Of a stretch of 64,000 bases of DNA, positions 35,216 to 47,475 are shown piece by piece. Made by a program: the position numbers and the translations under genes. The first letter of the stretch is position 1; the number at the start of each line of letters is the position of its first letter. The notes beneath the pieces were generated by a model. It ran no database searches. It worked only from the letters and a program-made list of their open reading frames with translations, and was not told the origin of the DNA. This DNA is from Imbricaverruca yamaguchii (lineage: Eukaryota; Arthropoda; Thecostraca; Neoverrucidae). Where the stretch lies: positions 803,501 to 867,500 of the forward strand of contig JAOTOL010001461.1 of NCBI GenBank assembly GCA_034440575.1. The letters run 5' to 3'.

Positions 35216-35379
35216 TTCATGGCGGAGACAATGAACGCTGTGAACTACCGGTAGTCCACAGCTGTTGTGGGGGAGGGGGCGGGGACGGGTTGGCCAGGTT
35301 TGTGTCATCACAGTGGCGTGAACACCAGTTTGGTGAGCAGCCTCACACGCTGGTCGACGGCAAAGCCGGCACCTTCGCA

Positions 35380-36360
35380 TGCTGGAGCTGCTGCGGCGGC
35401 GGCGGCGACGGCGGCGGCGTGCGACGGCACACGGCCGGCCGGCGACAGGTCGGCGACGGCCGGCCTTGAGTGCGGGTCAGCCGTGGCGGCGCGGGTCAGC
35501 GGCGGCGGCGGCGCGGGTCGGTGGACCGCGTCAGTAGTGCCGGCGTCGCCAGCGCGCGCGCACCGCCGCCCCGCCGGCCGCCGCGTCGAGAGCGAAAGTG
35601 ATCAGCGGCCACACGACGTGGCCGCCGCCGCGTTCCGGCCCACTTTCACGTGTTGGCCGACCTTGCGGCCCGCCGGCCGGCCGGCTGCCCGAGCCAGCCG
35701 CCGCCCAGTCGGGCGCCGCGTGTGCGCGCCGCCCGGCCAGACCGACCGGTCGAGCGCACACGACGACCGTTGTGAAAAGCGCCCGCCGCCAAGGCCGGCC
35801 GCCCGCGGCGGCGCCGGCGGCCGTGCCGCTGACGACGCTGCTGCCGGCGCGGCCATGGCCGGCTGACATGATGACCAAGGTGCCGCCGCGGCCGCGCCAT
35901 GGCTCCGCCATCAGGCCCGTCCAGTTCCTGCTGCCGCCGGCTCGGGTAAATACCACGCGCGACGCGCTCGCCCGTCGTCTCGCTGGCCGCTGTGGCGCTC
36001 CACGGCGCCGGCGGCGCAACCTCGCGGTATTCCCGCCACGCAATGTATGTGGGGCTGCCATGCGCTGGGAGGGGCGGCTGTTGGGGGCCGTTGCACGCGG
36101 TGTCACAGCTCCACTGGGCTGGTGGGCGGCGGCGGCGGCGCGTGTGAATGGCTGGTGGAGCCGCGCCCATCGGACACGTTGTCGGCGGCGGCTCGACTGT
36201 CACCATATGGTCCGGTCGGCGGCCGCCGGCACCGGCCTGAGGGGCCGGCACGCCGTCAGCCACGTCTCATCTGCCCCAGAGGTCACGCCCGACTCTTGTG
36301 GGGTGTGGCCGCGCGGGAACTGCCGCTGTCGGTCCGACCAGTGCGGCCGCTGAAGTCGGT
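35380..36360. other. CpG-dense, very GC-rich block
   Basis: Almost 1 kb with dense CG dinucleotides, GCCGGCCGG-like text and (GGC)n runs. It gives long frames on both strands (up to 251 and 205 residues) with no recognisable domains. It could be an unmethylated CpG island or simply GC-rich repeat. No TATA box, exon or transcript evidence is visible. Confidence 0.6.
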
Positions 36361-36390
36361 CACGTCCGCCGGACAGGGCCACGTGTGCCG

Positions 36391-36929
36391 CTGCGTCACT
36401 GGCTGGGGCCGGCTGGCCGCTGCGTCACTGGCTGGGGCCGGCTGGCCGCTGCGTCACTGGCTGGGGCCGGCTGGCCGCTGCGTCACTGGCTGGGGCCGGC
36501 TGGCCGCTGCGTCACTGGCTGGGGCCGGCTGGCCGCTGCGTCACTGGCTGGGGCCGGCTGGCTGCTGTGTCACGGGCTGGGGCCGGCTGACCGCTGCGTC
36601 ACTGGCTGGGGCCGGCTGGCTGCTGCGTCACGGGCTGGGGCCGGCTGGCGATGCGTCACTGGCTGGGGCCGGCTGGCCGCTGCGTCACTGGCTGGGGCCG
36701 GCTGACCGCTGCGTCACTGGCTGGGGCCGGCTGACCGCTGCGTCACTGGCTGGGGCCGGCTGGCTGCTGCGTCACGGGCTGGGGCCGGCTGGCCGCTGCG
36801 TCACTGGCTGGGGCCGGCTGGCCGCTGCGTCACGGGCTGGGGCCGGCTGACCGCTGCGTCACTGGCTGGGGCCGGCTGACCGCTGCGTCACTGGCTGGGG
36901 CCGGCTGACCGCTGCGTCACTGGCTGGGG
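36391..36929. repeat. 29-bp minisatellite, about 18 units
   Basis: The unit is CTGCGTCACTGGCTGGGGCC, then GGCTGGCCG. Variants carry CTGACCG or CACGGGC. Because 29 is not a multiple of three, every frame is sampled and the 267-residue + frame is an artefact. Confidence 0.98.
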
Positions 36930-36934
36930 GCCCA

Positions 36935-37420
36935 CCGGTGGGGCGGCGCCGGCCGGCTGACAATGCTGTAGCTCAAGGTGTCAGTCCTCTCCTCTCCCTC
37001 GCGCCACCCCCATTGAGAGTGAGTTGTTGATCGTGCTTTTCGCAGTGTAAGACTGTTATGCACACTCACTGATTGGTCTTTAAAGCACCATTGACTTCGA
37101 ATTGCATGTTGATTTTGCACTTGTTTCTGGTGAAGCTTTTCCTGATGGGACTTCTACTAGCACTTAACGTCAATTATTCCAACTATATTTTAAAATAGCA
37201 CGTCGTGCCGAAATGATTGAAACAAAACAATTTCATGTGGAACTCATGCGAGCAATCCTCGTGCAATTCAAGTCGCACCATGAATCGTATTACCACCACT
37301 TATTCAATTGGTACTCGTCGGAATATCCCCATCTTAGTTGGCAAAGTGGAAACTTTGTCTAATCTTCCCATCAGTAAATACAAATGTAGCCATCATGTTT
37401 ATCAGTGACAATATATACCA
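36935..37420. other. Intronic sequence without recognisable features
   Basis: AT-rich after 37020. Nothing recognised. Confidence 0.4.
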
Positions 37421-37421
37421 G

Positions 37422-38098
37422 CACTGGCGGATCTAGCCCACCTGTTTGGAGGCGGAGGGGGGGCAACTTTCAGCTTTCGGCGTCAGCCCATCCCCTCCCC
37501 TGCCCTCCCCAGTGGCGTACCTAGAAGTTTTATCAGAAGAGGGGTCGAACGGATTTGGAGGGTGCCTATCCTTACACTATTTTTGGTTTAGAAGGACCGG
37601 ATGGCGACCATTTTGGCAAAGGGGCCCATTTTTTCAAATCATAATTAACAACAACATAATTTCCTGTGTATGTGGCCCAACCCACCTCCACGGTTTCGAA
37701 GTCGCCGGATCCTTGTTTTTGTTTACCACAACGTTCACGTTCACGTTCAACGTTTTATACCACGTCAACGTTCGTGCACGTATACACACTGGTGGATCAG
37801 ATTTTGCTGTAAGTATACGCAAACTCTTGCTGTAAGCATAACTTGAGCAACATAGAACCCTCAATGTGTGTCAAAATCCACTATGCTACCATGTTTGACT
37901 TCCAAACAATTATAAAAATTACATTTAAAATTGGAAATTCATCCATCCGGAAAGTTTTTTAACCTCGGCAAATGATACTGAATTTTAATTTAGTTTACTT
38001 ATGCTGGTTTCGGGAGAGGGCAAAGGGCACCATTGCCCCCATTTTAAGCGCTTCGTGGTGGGCACGGCCGGAGTGGCCCATCCCTGGATCCGCCAGTG
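37422..38098. mobile_element. Possible non-autonomous DNA transposon with 15-bp TIRs
   Basis: CACTGGCGGATCTAG at the left end and the reverse complement of CTGGATCCGCCAGTG at the right match 14 of 15. The adjacent 8 bases TATACCAG and TATACTGG match 6 of 8, which would fit an old 8-bp target duplication (hAT-like size). A further transposon-end-like string, CAGTGGCGTACCTAG, lies inside at 37511. No transposase is encoded. Confidence 0.6.
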
Positions 38099-38099
38099 T

Positions 38100-39430
38100 A
38101 TACTGGCAACTTGTAACGAAATAATGAACCAGTACTGTGATTATTCGCGAATATACTTTGCCTGGTGACAAGCCCACGTAAAGGAATCAGAGACGTAACC
38201 AGAAAATCGCAACTGACGTAACCAGAAGACAACGCAAAAGCAAAAACGACGCAAGAAATGAACCACAACCTTTCACCTGGAGAAATGTCCACATTTGAAG
38301 AATCAGAAACCGCGAATTGTTGGCACGTACAATGCGATGTTCGCTTGCGTTGAACGTGCAATCTTGCTGTTCCTGCAGTAGAGCTTTATTGTTGTTGCCA
38401 GGAAAGCCTTCGTCGCGATGCATTGAAGGGAATAGCATGTAGCGTGAGGTACTTTACTCACATATAACAGACCATATAAACGCCTATTTGTTAATGCATC
38501 GAACGCTTTAGGTAGTGGTAAAAAGACATTGCTGTATGGAGACATACCGGAGCGAGTGTATTGCGTATTCTTGTCAACGAGGGCTCATTTAAAAAGCAAC
38601 ACTTTCGTGCGCACATTATCTTACGTGTGCGGGCTACCTATTCACGAAGCATATAAGTGTAGCAACAATGGCCTTCCTTGCAACGGTTGGAAGAACATGT
38701 TATTTTCTCATTCTTAATATTACATGGGTTGGGGGAATGAGATCGGTCGATGTCCGTGTATAACGAATTCGTGAAGTCGACACTACGACATAGTTAATTC
38801 AGGTGGAGAGTTGCTTATGCCTGGCTCCCTCATCACATGCCATTTGCCAAGCTTACTGAATGACGTGGGTGAAGATATAGGAGCTTTGTCTAGCGGTATG
38901 CCGTGATAGGAAATGACTAGAAGACGACAAATATTTGGTATTGTGTCATCTTGGTTGTGATGTATACGTGATGGAGGTTTAGAGGATTATAGTATGACTA
39001 TGCGGGCTTCCAGTGCACAATATCTGTTTGTGTAGGGCGATACGGATGCATACTGGCGGTTCTTAAATTCGGCGTATCCCTTCATTTATGCTGAGAATTA
39101 TGTGAGCTACAGACGTTTACACCTCAACTCGGCAGCCGGCTCTACTTAGCACTAATGTTTCATTGGTAATCTTTATCTGCTGTTCAGATGTCGATGCGCC
39201 CCTAAACTCCAATCCAATCCAATCTGCTGTTCATCTAAAACCGTGCTCAGAGGTGTCGCAACGATTGCGTTCCTAGCATACCGATCCAAATAGCACATGT
39301 CCAAACTAGTCACGTACCGCTAGCATTGACTACAGACGACAAGCATGCAACACGAGCGTCCGCCGACAACACCTATGCGGCGCCGAAGTTTGGCAATCGT
39401 GCAGTGACGTGCCCGCACCCGACGAGCCTC
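38100..39430. other. Intronic sequence, mostly featureless
   Basis: Only the short insert at 39187-39221 was recognised. A minus frame with a PKAFDAL-like string near 38500 is too short and isolated to call a reverse transcriptase. Confidence 0.45.
39187..39221 (+). mobile_element. 35-bp micro-retroposon with 12-bp target-site duplication
   Basis: The insert GATGTCGATGCGCCCCTAAA, then CTCCAATCCAATCCA, is flanked by exact ATCTGCTGTTCA copies (39175-39186 and 39222-39233). Only the tail and the 3' arm of the hairpin are present. Confidence 0.8.
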
Positions 39431-40100
39431 TGAGCCTCTCCCACGGATGTGGACGTCATTAGGGTGTGGCGCGGCACCGATGGTCGACAATGATATCTGA
39501 GCCCCTCCCGCGGATGGGGGCTTCGCCAGGGTGTGGCGCAGAACCGATGGTCGACAATGATATCTGAGCCCCTCCCGCGGATGGGGGCTTCGCCAGGGTG
39601 TGGCGCAGAACCGATGGTCGACAATGATATCTGAGCCCCTCCCGCGGATGGGGGCTTCGCCAGGGTGTGACGCAGAACCGATGGTCGACAATGATATCTG
39701 AGCCCCTCCCGCGGATGGGGGCTTCGCCAGGGTGTGGCGCAGAACCGATGGTCGACAATGACACTTGAGCCCCTCCCGCGGATGGGGGCTTCGCCAGGGT
39801 GTGGCGCAGCACCGATGGTCGACAATGATATCTGAGCCCCTCCCGCGGATGGGGGCTTCACCAGGGTGTGGCGCAGCTCTAATGTGGTCGACAATGACAC
39901 CTGAGCCCTCCCGCGGATGGGGGCTTCACAGGGTGTGGCGCAGCTCTAATGTGGTCAAATGACAATGACATGGGTACCTGCCGCTGCGATGGTGGCGTCA
40001 CCAGGGTGTGGCGCAGCCCTAATGTGGTCGACAATGACGTGGGGTACCTGCCGCTGCAGATGGTGGCGTCACCGGGGTGTGGCGCAGCTCGGATAGTCGG
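39431..40100. repeat. 67-bp minisatellite, about ten units
   Basis: The unit is GGCGCAGAACCGATGGTCGA, then CAATGATATCTGAGCCCCTC, then CCGCGGATGGGGGCTTCGCC and AGGGTGT. The central five units are almost identical and the flanks diverge towards 40250. Minus-strand frames to 175 residues are by-products. Confidence 0.97.
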
Positions 40101-40499
40101 CAATAACATGGGGTTTCATTGATTATCGACGACCCCATCTGCTGCTACAGGTGGGGGAGTCGCCAGGGTTTGACGCAGTCGACAATGACGTGGGCACTTG
40201 TCGCTGCAGAGAGGCGTTATCAGGGTCGGCGGAGCTGTAGTGGCAGCCATGGGACACCTGTTGCCCCAGGTGGGGGCGTCTCCTCTCGCCTCCGACGTCA
40301 CCGTGAGGCATTGGCCGCGCCGCGCTGCCGGCTTTCTCCGGGTCACTGGGGGGTCGCGATGCGACCGGTGCTGTGTGTGTGTGATCTCGCTGGCATGTGG
40401 CTTGAGAGAAACTGGCGTGGGCAGCTGGCCGGCGCGTGCACGACCGCTGAAGTGTGACGGTGGGTGTCGCCCCGTGACGGCGACCGCCGACGTCCGACG

Positions 40500-40980
40500 G
40501 CCGTGCTGGTGTCCTGTCGCTGCGGTGGTGACAGGTCACGTGCTGGAGATCTGTCGCTGCTGTGGCGACATGTCACGTGTTGGTGACAGGTCACGCGCTG
40601 GTGACAGGCCACAGTGCTGGTAACCTGTCGATACGGTGGTGACATGTCACGTGCTGGTCACCTGTCGATACGGTGGTGACATGTTACGTGCTGGTCACCT
40701 GTCGCTGCGGTGGTGATATGTCACGTGCTAGTAGCAGGTCGCGCACTGGTAGCAGGTCACGTGCTGGTCACCTGTCGGTGCGGTGGTGACATGTCACGTG
40801 CTAGTGACAGATCACGTGCTGATCACCTGTCGGTGCGGTGGTGACATGTCACGTGCTAGTGACAGGTCACGTGTTTGTGACAGGCCACGTGCTGATGACA
40901 GGTCATGTGTTGGTGACAGGTCATGTGTTGGTGACAGGTCACGCACTGGTGGCAGGTCACGTGCTGATCACCTGTCGAAT
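40500..40980. repeat. CACGTG-rich minisatellite
   Basis: Units of about 18 and 37 bp built from GTGACAGGTCACGTGCTGGT and CACCTGTCGGTGCGGTGGTG. CACGTG occurs about a dozen times, with AGGTCA half-site text in many units. Whether any factor binds is unknown. Confidence 0.92.
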
Positions 40981-40989
40981 GCGAATGGT

Positions 40990-42985
40990 GATATCATACA
41001 CGCACACATCACTTAATAAACAGTTTCCGCTACTTTCTTCGTGTCCTCAGGCGGCGATTCGCTCTGCAGCGATAACGGCGAGTATGCTACGTGTTGATTA
41101 TGGGTACGTCCTTGCATACCCGTGCTCTCCCAGTCCCAGTTCACTCTTGGGATATTTTTCTTTGAACCGTCCGGTCGCACTTGTCGTGTTCCGTTCCCGG
41201 ATTACTTGTATTTGTGTTTGTGTGCTGGGGATTGCAGGGCCTCGAGGCTGGTATGGCGTCTGCAGGCACTACAGAGGCGGCCCGGCCCCTCTACCCAGCT
41301 GTATATAGCTGGAGGCCGGCTACTTGTGGGCGTTGCCGATCGATACTCGGTATGGATGCTTGTGGAGAGCGACCATGGCCAGGCATCACTAGCGGAAGTC
41401 ACAAAGTGGCCGGCGTTGGGTGCTTGGATTTAAAGAAGCCGAACTGAACCAGATGGTGTGAGCGGTCAGCGGTGCATGTGAGGCGATTTTGCCGTTAGAC
41501 TGGTGTTGGCTCGTGGCGCAAGCTGCAACAATCGAAGCCATGGAGAGTGATTATGTACGGGTGTTTGCCCGGCGACCAGCAGCAGCGGTGGACGCATACT
41601 GAAACACAGGTCCACCACCACCACCACCACCGGCTAACACACGAGATCGGAACCTCTTCAGGTGTAATTGTCGAGGCGCGTTACACGTGCTAATTTTGAA
41701 GCATTGTTGCAAGGCCGCAGGCGCCATGCAACCTTTCGTCTCTGGCCTGGTTCGTGACCATCCAGCCGTTGTGTTTCACTCATGTCTGTGGCAATCATCA
41801 TGATTGTCTAGATCGAGCTTGTGTGGCAATGTCTGGATGCCCGTTAAATACATTACCGTATTCCTCGCGTTCGCATACGTGCTAGACAAGCGTAAAACAC
41901 AACTTCAACAAGGGAATAGCGGACGTTACCCTTCAGAATATCAATTATTATAGGGGCGAGGTGAACACATAGTGAACGCACCCAAAACCCAAATAAGTGG
42001 CGAATGAATATCAGAACATGACAATTTCCATGCGTCCCTGGATGCCACCACCAGCATATGAAATGTACCGGGTTGCATCAGCAGGTGCCTGGCCGAAGCG
42101 TACCCGGACGGCGGTCGACTCTGTGTAGCTCTGCGGCTGCACGTGTATCCCCGTTACGAGACCGCACGCGGTGACGTGAAGTGAGCACGTGGTGACCTCA
42201 CCGTCTGCTGTGACTGGTCCTTCCGCCGCTGCGCCGGACGCCAGCCCACGTCAGCCTGACGTGCCTGTTTACCGCGAGAACGGTGCACACAGGTGCGCCG
42301 CCGGCGTCCGCTGTCGGCCACAGCCACGCGGGCGCGCGGCCGGCGTCACCGCAAACACCGCTACCTGCCAGGGGCGTGGTGGTCTGCCGAGAACGCAGGG
42401 CAGGTCGGGTTGCGCTTGCTGCTAACGGTACCGGCCCGCCCCCTGGCGTTCCCTTCCGCACTGTAGACTCGCTTTGTTAAGTGTCTGCTGTTTGCATTCG
42501 GCTCATCCGTGGTGTTTGAATTCCAGTAAAAAGTAGTGAATATGTGATGCTCGCGTTGAAGCTGTTGTCTTGTCGAGTGTTTTAGCTGGAACGTAGCGTT
42601 TGATCAGCTGCTTCTGCGGTCTTCGTCAGGTGTTGCCCTTCAACCTCGAGCTCAGATATCTACCGGCGATTCCCTTTTGCGGAACTGATATTTACATCTT
42701 CGGACGTGTCTGACCTTTTTAGACTTCACCATTCATGTGCGTACGCTGACCCGTCGTCTGTCCTGTTCTGCGTGTGTGGTATATTCGTATTTGCTCTTGT
42801 CCCCTGCATCCTGATTGTGCATCCGCATGTACGTCATCTGTGTCTGATGTTAGGTTAACCTTATGCGTCCGGTCAGCTTCTTTGGTGTGTGCCTGCTCCC
42901 TGCTGGAGTGCGCTGTTTCTGTCTGCGTATTTTGTGTGCCGTTCATCCTTTCCGCTCTGTCCAGGCGTTGTCCCGGTGTGTCTGT
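40990..42985. other. Intronic sequence without recognisable genes
   Basis: Mixed composition, with a short (CCA)n tract at 41615-41633 and a SINE-tail-like ACGCACCCAAAACCCAAAT at 41976-41995. No domain-bearing frame was seen. Confidence 0.45.
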
Positions 42986-42989
42986 CCCA

Positions 42990-43205
42990 GCTGGTCTGTC
43001 ACAGTTGGTTTCCCAGTTGGTTTGTCCCAGTTGGTCTGTCCCAGTTGGTCTGTCCTGGTTTGTTTTTCCCAGTTGGTTTGTCCCAGTTGGCTTGTCCCTG
43101 TTGGTTTGTCCCAGTTGATCTGCCCCAGTTGATCTGTCCCAGTTGATCTCCCCCTGTTGGTCTGTCCCTGTTGGTCTGTCCCTGTTGGTCTGTCCCTGTT
43201 GGTTC
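42990..43205. repeat. 14-bp minisatellite, about 15 units
   Basis: The unit GGTCTGTCCCAGTT has variants GGTTTGTCCCAGTT, GATCTGTCCCAGTT and GGTCTGTCCCTGTT; the last four units are the CTGTT type. Asn/Gln/Thr-rich minus frames (NRDRPTGTDQ) are repeat translation. Confidence 0.96.
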
Positions 43206-43331
43206 GTCGTCACTTATATGTATTAGGCTCATAGGGTACCCTGGGCTGAAATTTGGTGTATATGCAGGATAACAAAAAAAAGATATTCGGACGAGATGCG
43301 TGCTAAATGGCAATTTTCAGCGCGATTTCCT

Positions 43332-43762
43332 CTGTTGGTCGCCCGGTGACCGTCGGATAGCTATGGTCGGCAGGACGGCGCTGGCTATCAGTCAGGAGCA
43401 ATGTGTTGCCTGTCGCCTGGTGACCGTCGGGTGTCTGTGGTCGGGAGGACGGCGCTGGCTATCAGTCAGGAGCAATGTGTTGCCTGTCGCCTGGTGACCG
43501 TCGGGTGTCTGTGGTCGGCAGGACGTCGCTGGCTATCAGTCAGGAGCAATGTGTTGCCTGTCGCCTGGTGACCGTCGGGTGTCTGTGGTCGGCAGGACGT
43601 CGCTGGCTATCAGTCAGGAGCAATGTGTTGCCTGTCGCCTGGTGACCGTCTGGTGTCTGTGGTCGGGAGGACGTCGCTGGCTATCAGTCAGGAGCAATGT
43701 GTTGCCTGTCGCCTGGTGACCGTCGGGTGTCTGTGGTCGGCAGGACGTCGCTGGCTGTCCAT
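43332..43762. repeat. 74-bp minisatellite, about six units
   Basis: The unit is TGTCGCCTGGTGACCGTCGG, then GTGTCTGTGGTCGGCAGGAC, then GTCGCTGGCTATCAGTCAGG and AGCAATGTGTTGCC. Units are nearly identical, with single-base variants. Confidence 0.97.
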
Positions 43763-43769
43763 TCCGCCC

Positions 43770-45830
43770 GACAACGGTCGCGATATTCCGAAATGCTCTG
43801 TCACTGGGCCTGCGGAGTGAGACGGTGGCTAACTGACCGTGCTGCTGCATTCAGCGTGTTTGTGTATTTAGGAGCGCTGCTCCCGGCGTTAGATAACAAC
43901 GATTGAAAGGTGGCAACTTGTGTAATGGTGCCTCAGCATAGAAAACATGTTGTTCGTGCGATGTTTGGAATGGTGCTTCAGCCTAGAGAACATGGTCGTG
44001 AGGCCTTTTGCGATCGCATGGAATGCTCTTGACGGATAGCCTCCCCTGACACTTACCAAATGCCTTCGATGTATCAATTGACAAGAGGTTGACAATTAGT
44101 ATACCTGTTGTGCATTAAGGACATTTTTTCACTAGTTTCGTTTGGTCGCCTCAGGTCTTGATTGTGACCTGATAAGTACTTTTTCTACTTTTTTCAAATG
44201 GCCAGCTATGGCGGGCATGCTGAATGAGATGTTTTGATTGCTGTGTACCTATTTGGATATAGATGCTTTGTGTTTCGTTAAATTTTGGAACCAAACTTCC
44301 ATCAGCTCATTGAGCCAGAGTCCCAAGCAACTGGCCAGCAACTGACCTTTACATTGTGAGTGTGCAGGTGATCTGGTGATGTCCTTGCCCATATGGTTTT
44401 TAATTGGCAGGCAGATACTAAACGCAATGCCTGGTGGCCTGGTGCCAAGAAAATGGTCCAATTCCAACGCATATAGTATTGATAATTCTGTTTTAGAGAT
44501 TATTGTGTGTACATTTTAGTCTCCTGACCGTTGTTTTGTTTAAACAGCATGTGTCGGCCTGTAGTTACGCTGAGTTATGGATGATGAATATCGGGTTGGA
44601 TGTCGGGTCTTCACATTAATTGACGATGAATCCGTACTCTCGAATGCCAATCGAGTGCATCCGATCCCAAGTTTGCATGGTCTTCGATTGGCACCAGCTT
44701 CAGCACCGCATCGTCAGCAGTTGTCGAGATTGCCGGGGTTTCGGGGGCTCGTTCTCCCCATGTGTGTGTGTGAGGGAGGAGGCATACCGACTTGTGAGAG
44801 AGGGAGCGTGCCAGTACTGGACGCAGTGCCCTTGCTAAGTCGCCATGCACTGTGTTGGCTTTGCGATCTGTACAGTGACGCGTGGGTAGTTAAAGACGCG
44901 TTTCGTTAATTTGTGTTGGAACTGCGTGTATACTGTGCCAGTTTTATCATACAGTGCCTCATGCATAAACGCGTACGAGGTGAATAGCATCCGTCTATAG
45001 TTGATGGTGGCGAATAATTCCTTTGGGGCCCGGGGCCTCTCACCCGGTTTACGACGGTGGAAGGTTGGTGTGCAAAATTCGGTGCTAGGGTGCGCACATT
45101 GTCGGGATTCCAGTTGTTTTTGAACGTGAGGAAGTGTGTTCTCCAAATTTGTGAACCTATGTACGTGTTTTCTGAAGCAAAGATGTTCGCAAATGTCTCT
45201 AAAATCGAGGGATCTCAATATAGGGACAGTATTGCTTGTTTAAATTGTTTATTTGCCAGCAATGGCGTCGGTATGAACGATCATGTCGTTCTTGTCTGAA
45301 GCATCAGGGTATGAAAAATATAAGTAAATTTTGGAGCATTGTTCACTGGATGAATAAATAAATGGATGATATATGGAATAATATTCTCTGAACAAATTGT
45401 TTTCTTCTTGGGTTTATAAATATCTTGTTATCGACCCAGCGTGGGTCATTAATTAAAATTCTCCCTTATATCCTTCATCAGACCATTTTCGACTTTGTCA
45501 TGCTAGATACTGATCAGACGCCCATTGGAATCTGCACCAGAGCAGCGTTTTCGGCCGTTAGCTTCCCGCCCTATTGATTTGTATTACAGTCGGCGCCATA
45601 TCTGTTTAGACATCCGTCGGAGTCCGCGCGAAACCGGCCCGACCGGTTTTCAGAGCGTTGTGTGTGCGTGCCCTGTTCCAAGGACGGTTCCCGGCCGATC
45701 TCTGAGCCGTTTTGTGTGTGGAGGTCGTTTTCTTTTTGGTGTGTCAAGCTATAATTGATGATTAATGCGCATGCCTCAACGGAGATGTAGCCTGAATCTT
45801 TGATCGTTGATGGCGGCAGCTGGCTGGATA
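43770..45830. other. Intronic sequence without recognisable features
   Basis: Two kilobases with only short unremarkable frames. A near-duplicate segment (GAATGGTGCTTCAGCCTAGA versus TAATGGTGCCTCAGCATAGA) lies at 43923 and 43969. No transposon or domain recognised. Confidence 0.4.
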
Positions 45831-45834
45831 TATT

Positions 45835-46100
45835 GGACCGTCTCTTGGTATATTGGTATATTGGATTCTTGGTTTGGTATATTGGACCGTCTCTACGTCA
45901 GGTTTTGTATATTGGACCATCTCTACGTCAGGTTTGGTATATTGGACTGCGCCTCCGTCGGAGCTACTATACTGGACCACACCTAATGCAGTTTGTATGT
46001 TGTACTGCGCCTTCGTCACAGTAGTCGTCAACGGGTGTAGTGGATAGTGTATCTGTCGGAGTTACGGCGCATCCGTCGGGTTTGGTGTATTGGAACGCGC
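45835..46100. repeat. Diverged minisatellite, about 30 bp unit
   Basis: Units contain GGTATATTGGACCGTCTCTA and CGTCAGGTTT. The last three units are increasingly degenerate. Confidence 0.85.
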
Positions 46101-46104
46101 CCCT

Positions 46105-46685
46105 CCTAGGTTCTGTGGCGTTGATTTAGCACGCTGATGGAGGTAGTGAACTTGATTTCCGATTTAGGCCAGCTTCGACCAGGTTCGGAACCGTACCCGC
46201 GTACAGTCCGATCGCCCACTCTTGTGGTCATCTGGCTTATCCCCACCTTCTCGTACGGCATGCTTATGTCGGAGAGTAGATTACATCGACTGCGTGGTCT
46301 TCAACAATCGGTCACACTGTGACCGGTCCGCGGGGACTTCCAGAGCATGGCGTACTTCGCGTGACATCAACAGAGGAACGCGCGGCGCCGCGGCTTCTGC
46401 TCTGATCCTCACCGTGCACAGCGGTGCTGCTGTCCGGCTCGTCCGACTTCCTCTGACGTCTGCTTCCAGCTTGCGTTGCTGTACGCGGCAAACTCGCACC
46501 GTGTCGTCCGATGTGGTGCCGGCTTTCTCTACGTGTGCGTGCGTGTGGTCTGGTGACACGGTGCTCTGATCGGCGCCAGCTCGTGCGTCAGTGGCGGCGG
46601 TTCTGCACAGCGGCGCCGTCGGTGCCGTACCGAGCGTGCTGCGTCGCTCCCGCAGGCTGCGGCGAGTAGTGCGTGCGCGTTCAGG
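46105..46685. other. Intronic sequence without recognisable features
   Basis: GC-rich sequence. Frames up to 135 residues occur on both strands without recognisable similarity. Confidence 0.4.
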
Positions 46686-46689
46686 CACA

Positions 46690-46950
46690 CCGGCAGTTGG
46701 AGCGCTGGGCTGTGGCTGTGCAGCCCAGGAGCGGTGGCGGTGGGTGCTAGCGCATGCGCAGTGAGGCAGTTGGAGCGCTGGGCTGTGGCTGTGCAGCCCA
46801 GGAGCGGTGGCGGTGGCTGTGCAGCCCAGGAGCGGTGGCGGTGGGTGCTGGGCTGTGGCTGTGCAGCCCAGGAGCGGTGGCGGTGGGTGCTGGGCTGTGG
46901 CTGTGCAGCCCAGGAGCGGTGGCGGTGGGTGCTAGCGCATGCGCAGTGAC
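46690..46950. repeat. 42-bp minisatellite
   Basis: The unit is GCTGGGCTGTGGCTGTGCAG, then CCCAGGAGCGGTGGCGGTGG and GT, about five copies. The string GCTAGCGCATGCGCAGTGA occurs at 46747 and again at 46931, bracketing the array. Each unit contains CTGGGCTG and CAGCCCAG, a short hairpin. Confidence 0.95.
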
Positions 46951-47394
46951 GGAGGCTTTTGTGAGTCTTCAGAAGCTGTGTCCACCTGGGAGTGCTTACG
47001 AAAAGTGTGAAATCCACCCGATGGTACAACAGGAAGCGAACCGCTGATACTTATATCCGCCCGATGGTGCTGGAGGGCATGTGGTGACTCGAAAGTTGCA
47101 GGGTGGGGGAGGTTGCCCTGGCACCTCTTCAAAGCCGCGGGGAGGCCGCCAACTCGGAAGCAATATATGGTTTAAAACTACGGAAGAAGCTCACTGATAC
47201 ACATGCAAGAAATAGCTTTCTTTACTGGCTGTGGAAAATTGGGGCCGACAGGCGAATTTTATAAATGTATCTACCATAGCTGTCGACGCGTTTCTATACG
47301 GAACAGTGTTCGCTGCATTCAGCTTGGTTGTTGATTTACGACGCAATCAGAAGCTGAGGCCATACAACATAGCCTGCCTCTCATCCTGGCAGGA

Positions 47395-47475
47395 AATGCG
47401 GACATCGCGGGGAGTCCAACCCCGTCCATATGGCACGCCAGACTCGCTAGTTAGCCACTGAGCCACCAACGCTCG
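47395..47475 (-). mobile_element. tRNA-like SINE head, minus strand
   Basis: The reverse complement contains GTTGGTGGCTCAGTGGCTAA (A-box TGGCTCAGTGG) and GGGGTTGGACTCCCC (B-box with one change). It has no intact acceptor stem, so it is more likely a SINE head than a tRNA gene. Confidence 0.6.

Noticed and set aside
35267..36850. Long GC-rich frames of 199-267 residues on both strands
   Set aside because: Low stop frequency in very GC-rich DNA and the 29-bp array explain them. No recognisable domains or codon-like conservation.
38303..38545. Reverse transcriptase-like PKAFDAL string on the minus strand
   Set aside because: A single short motif without neighbouring RT motifs. Probably chance.
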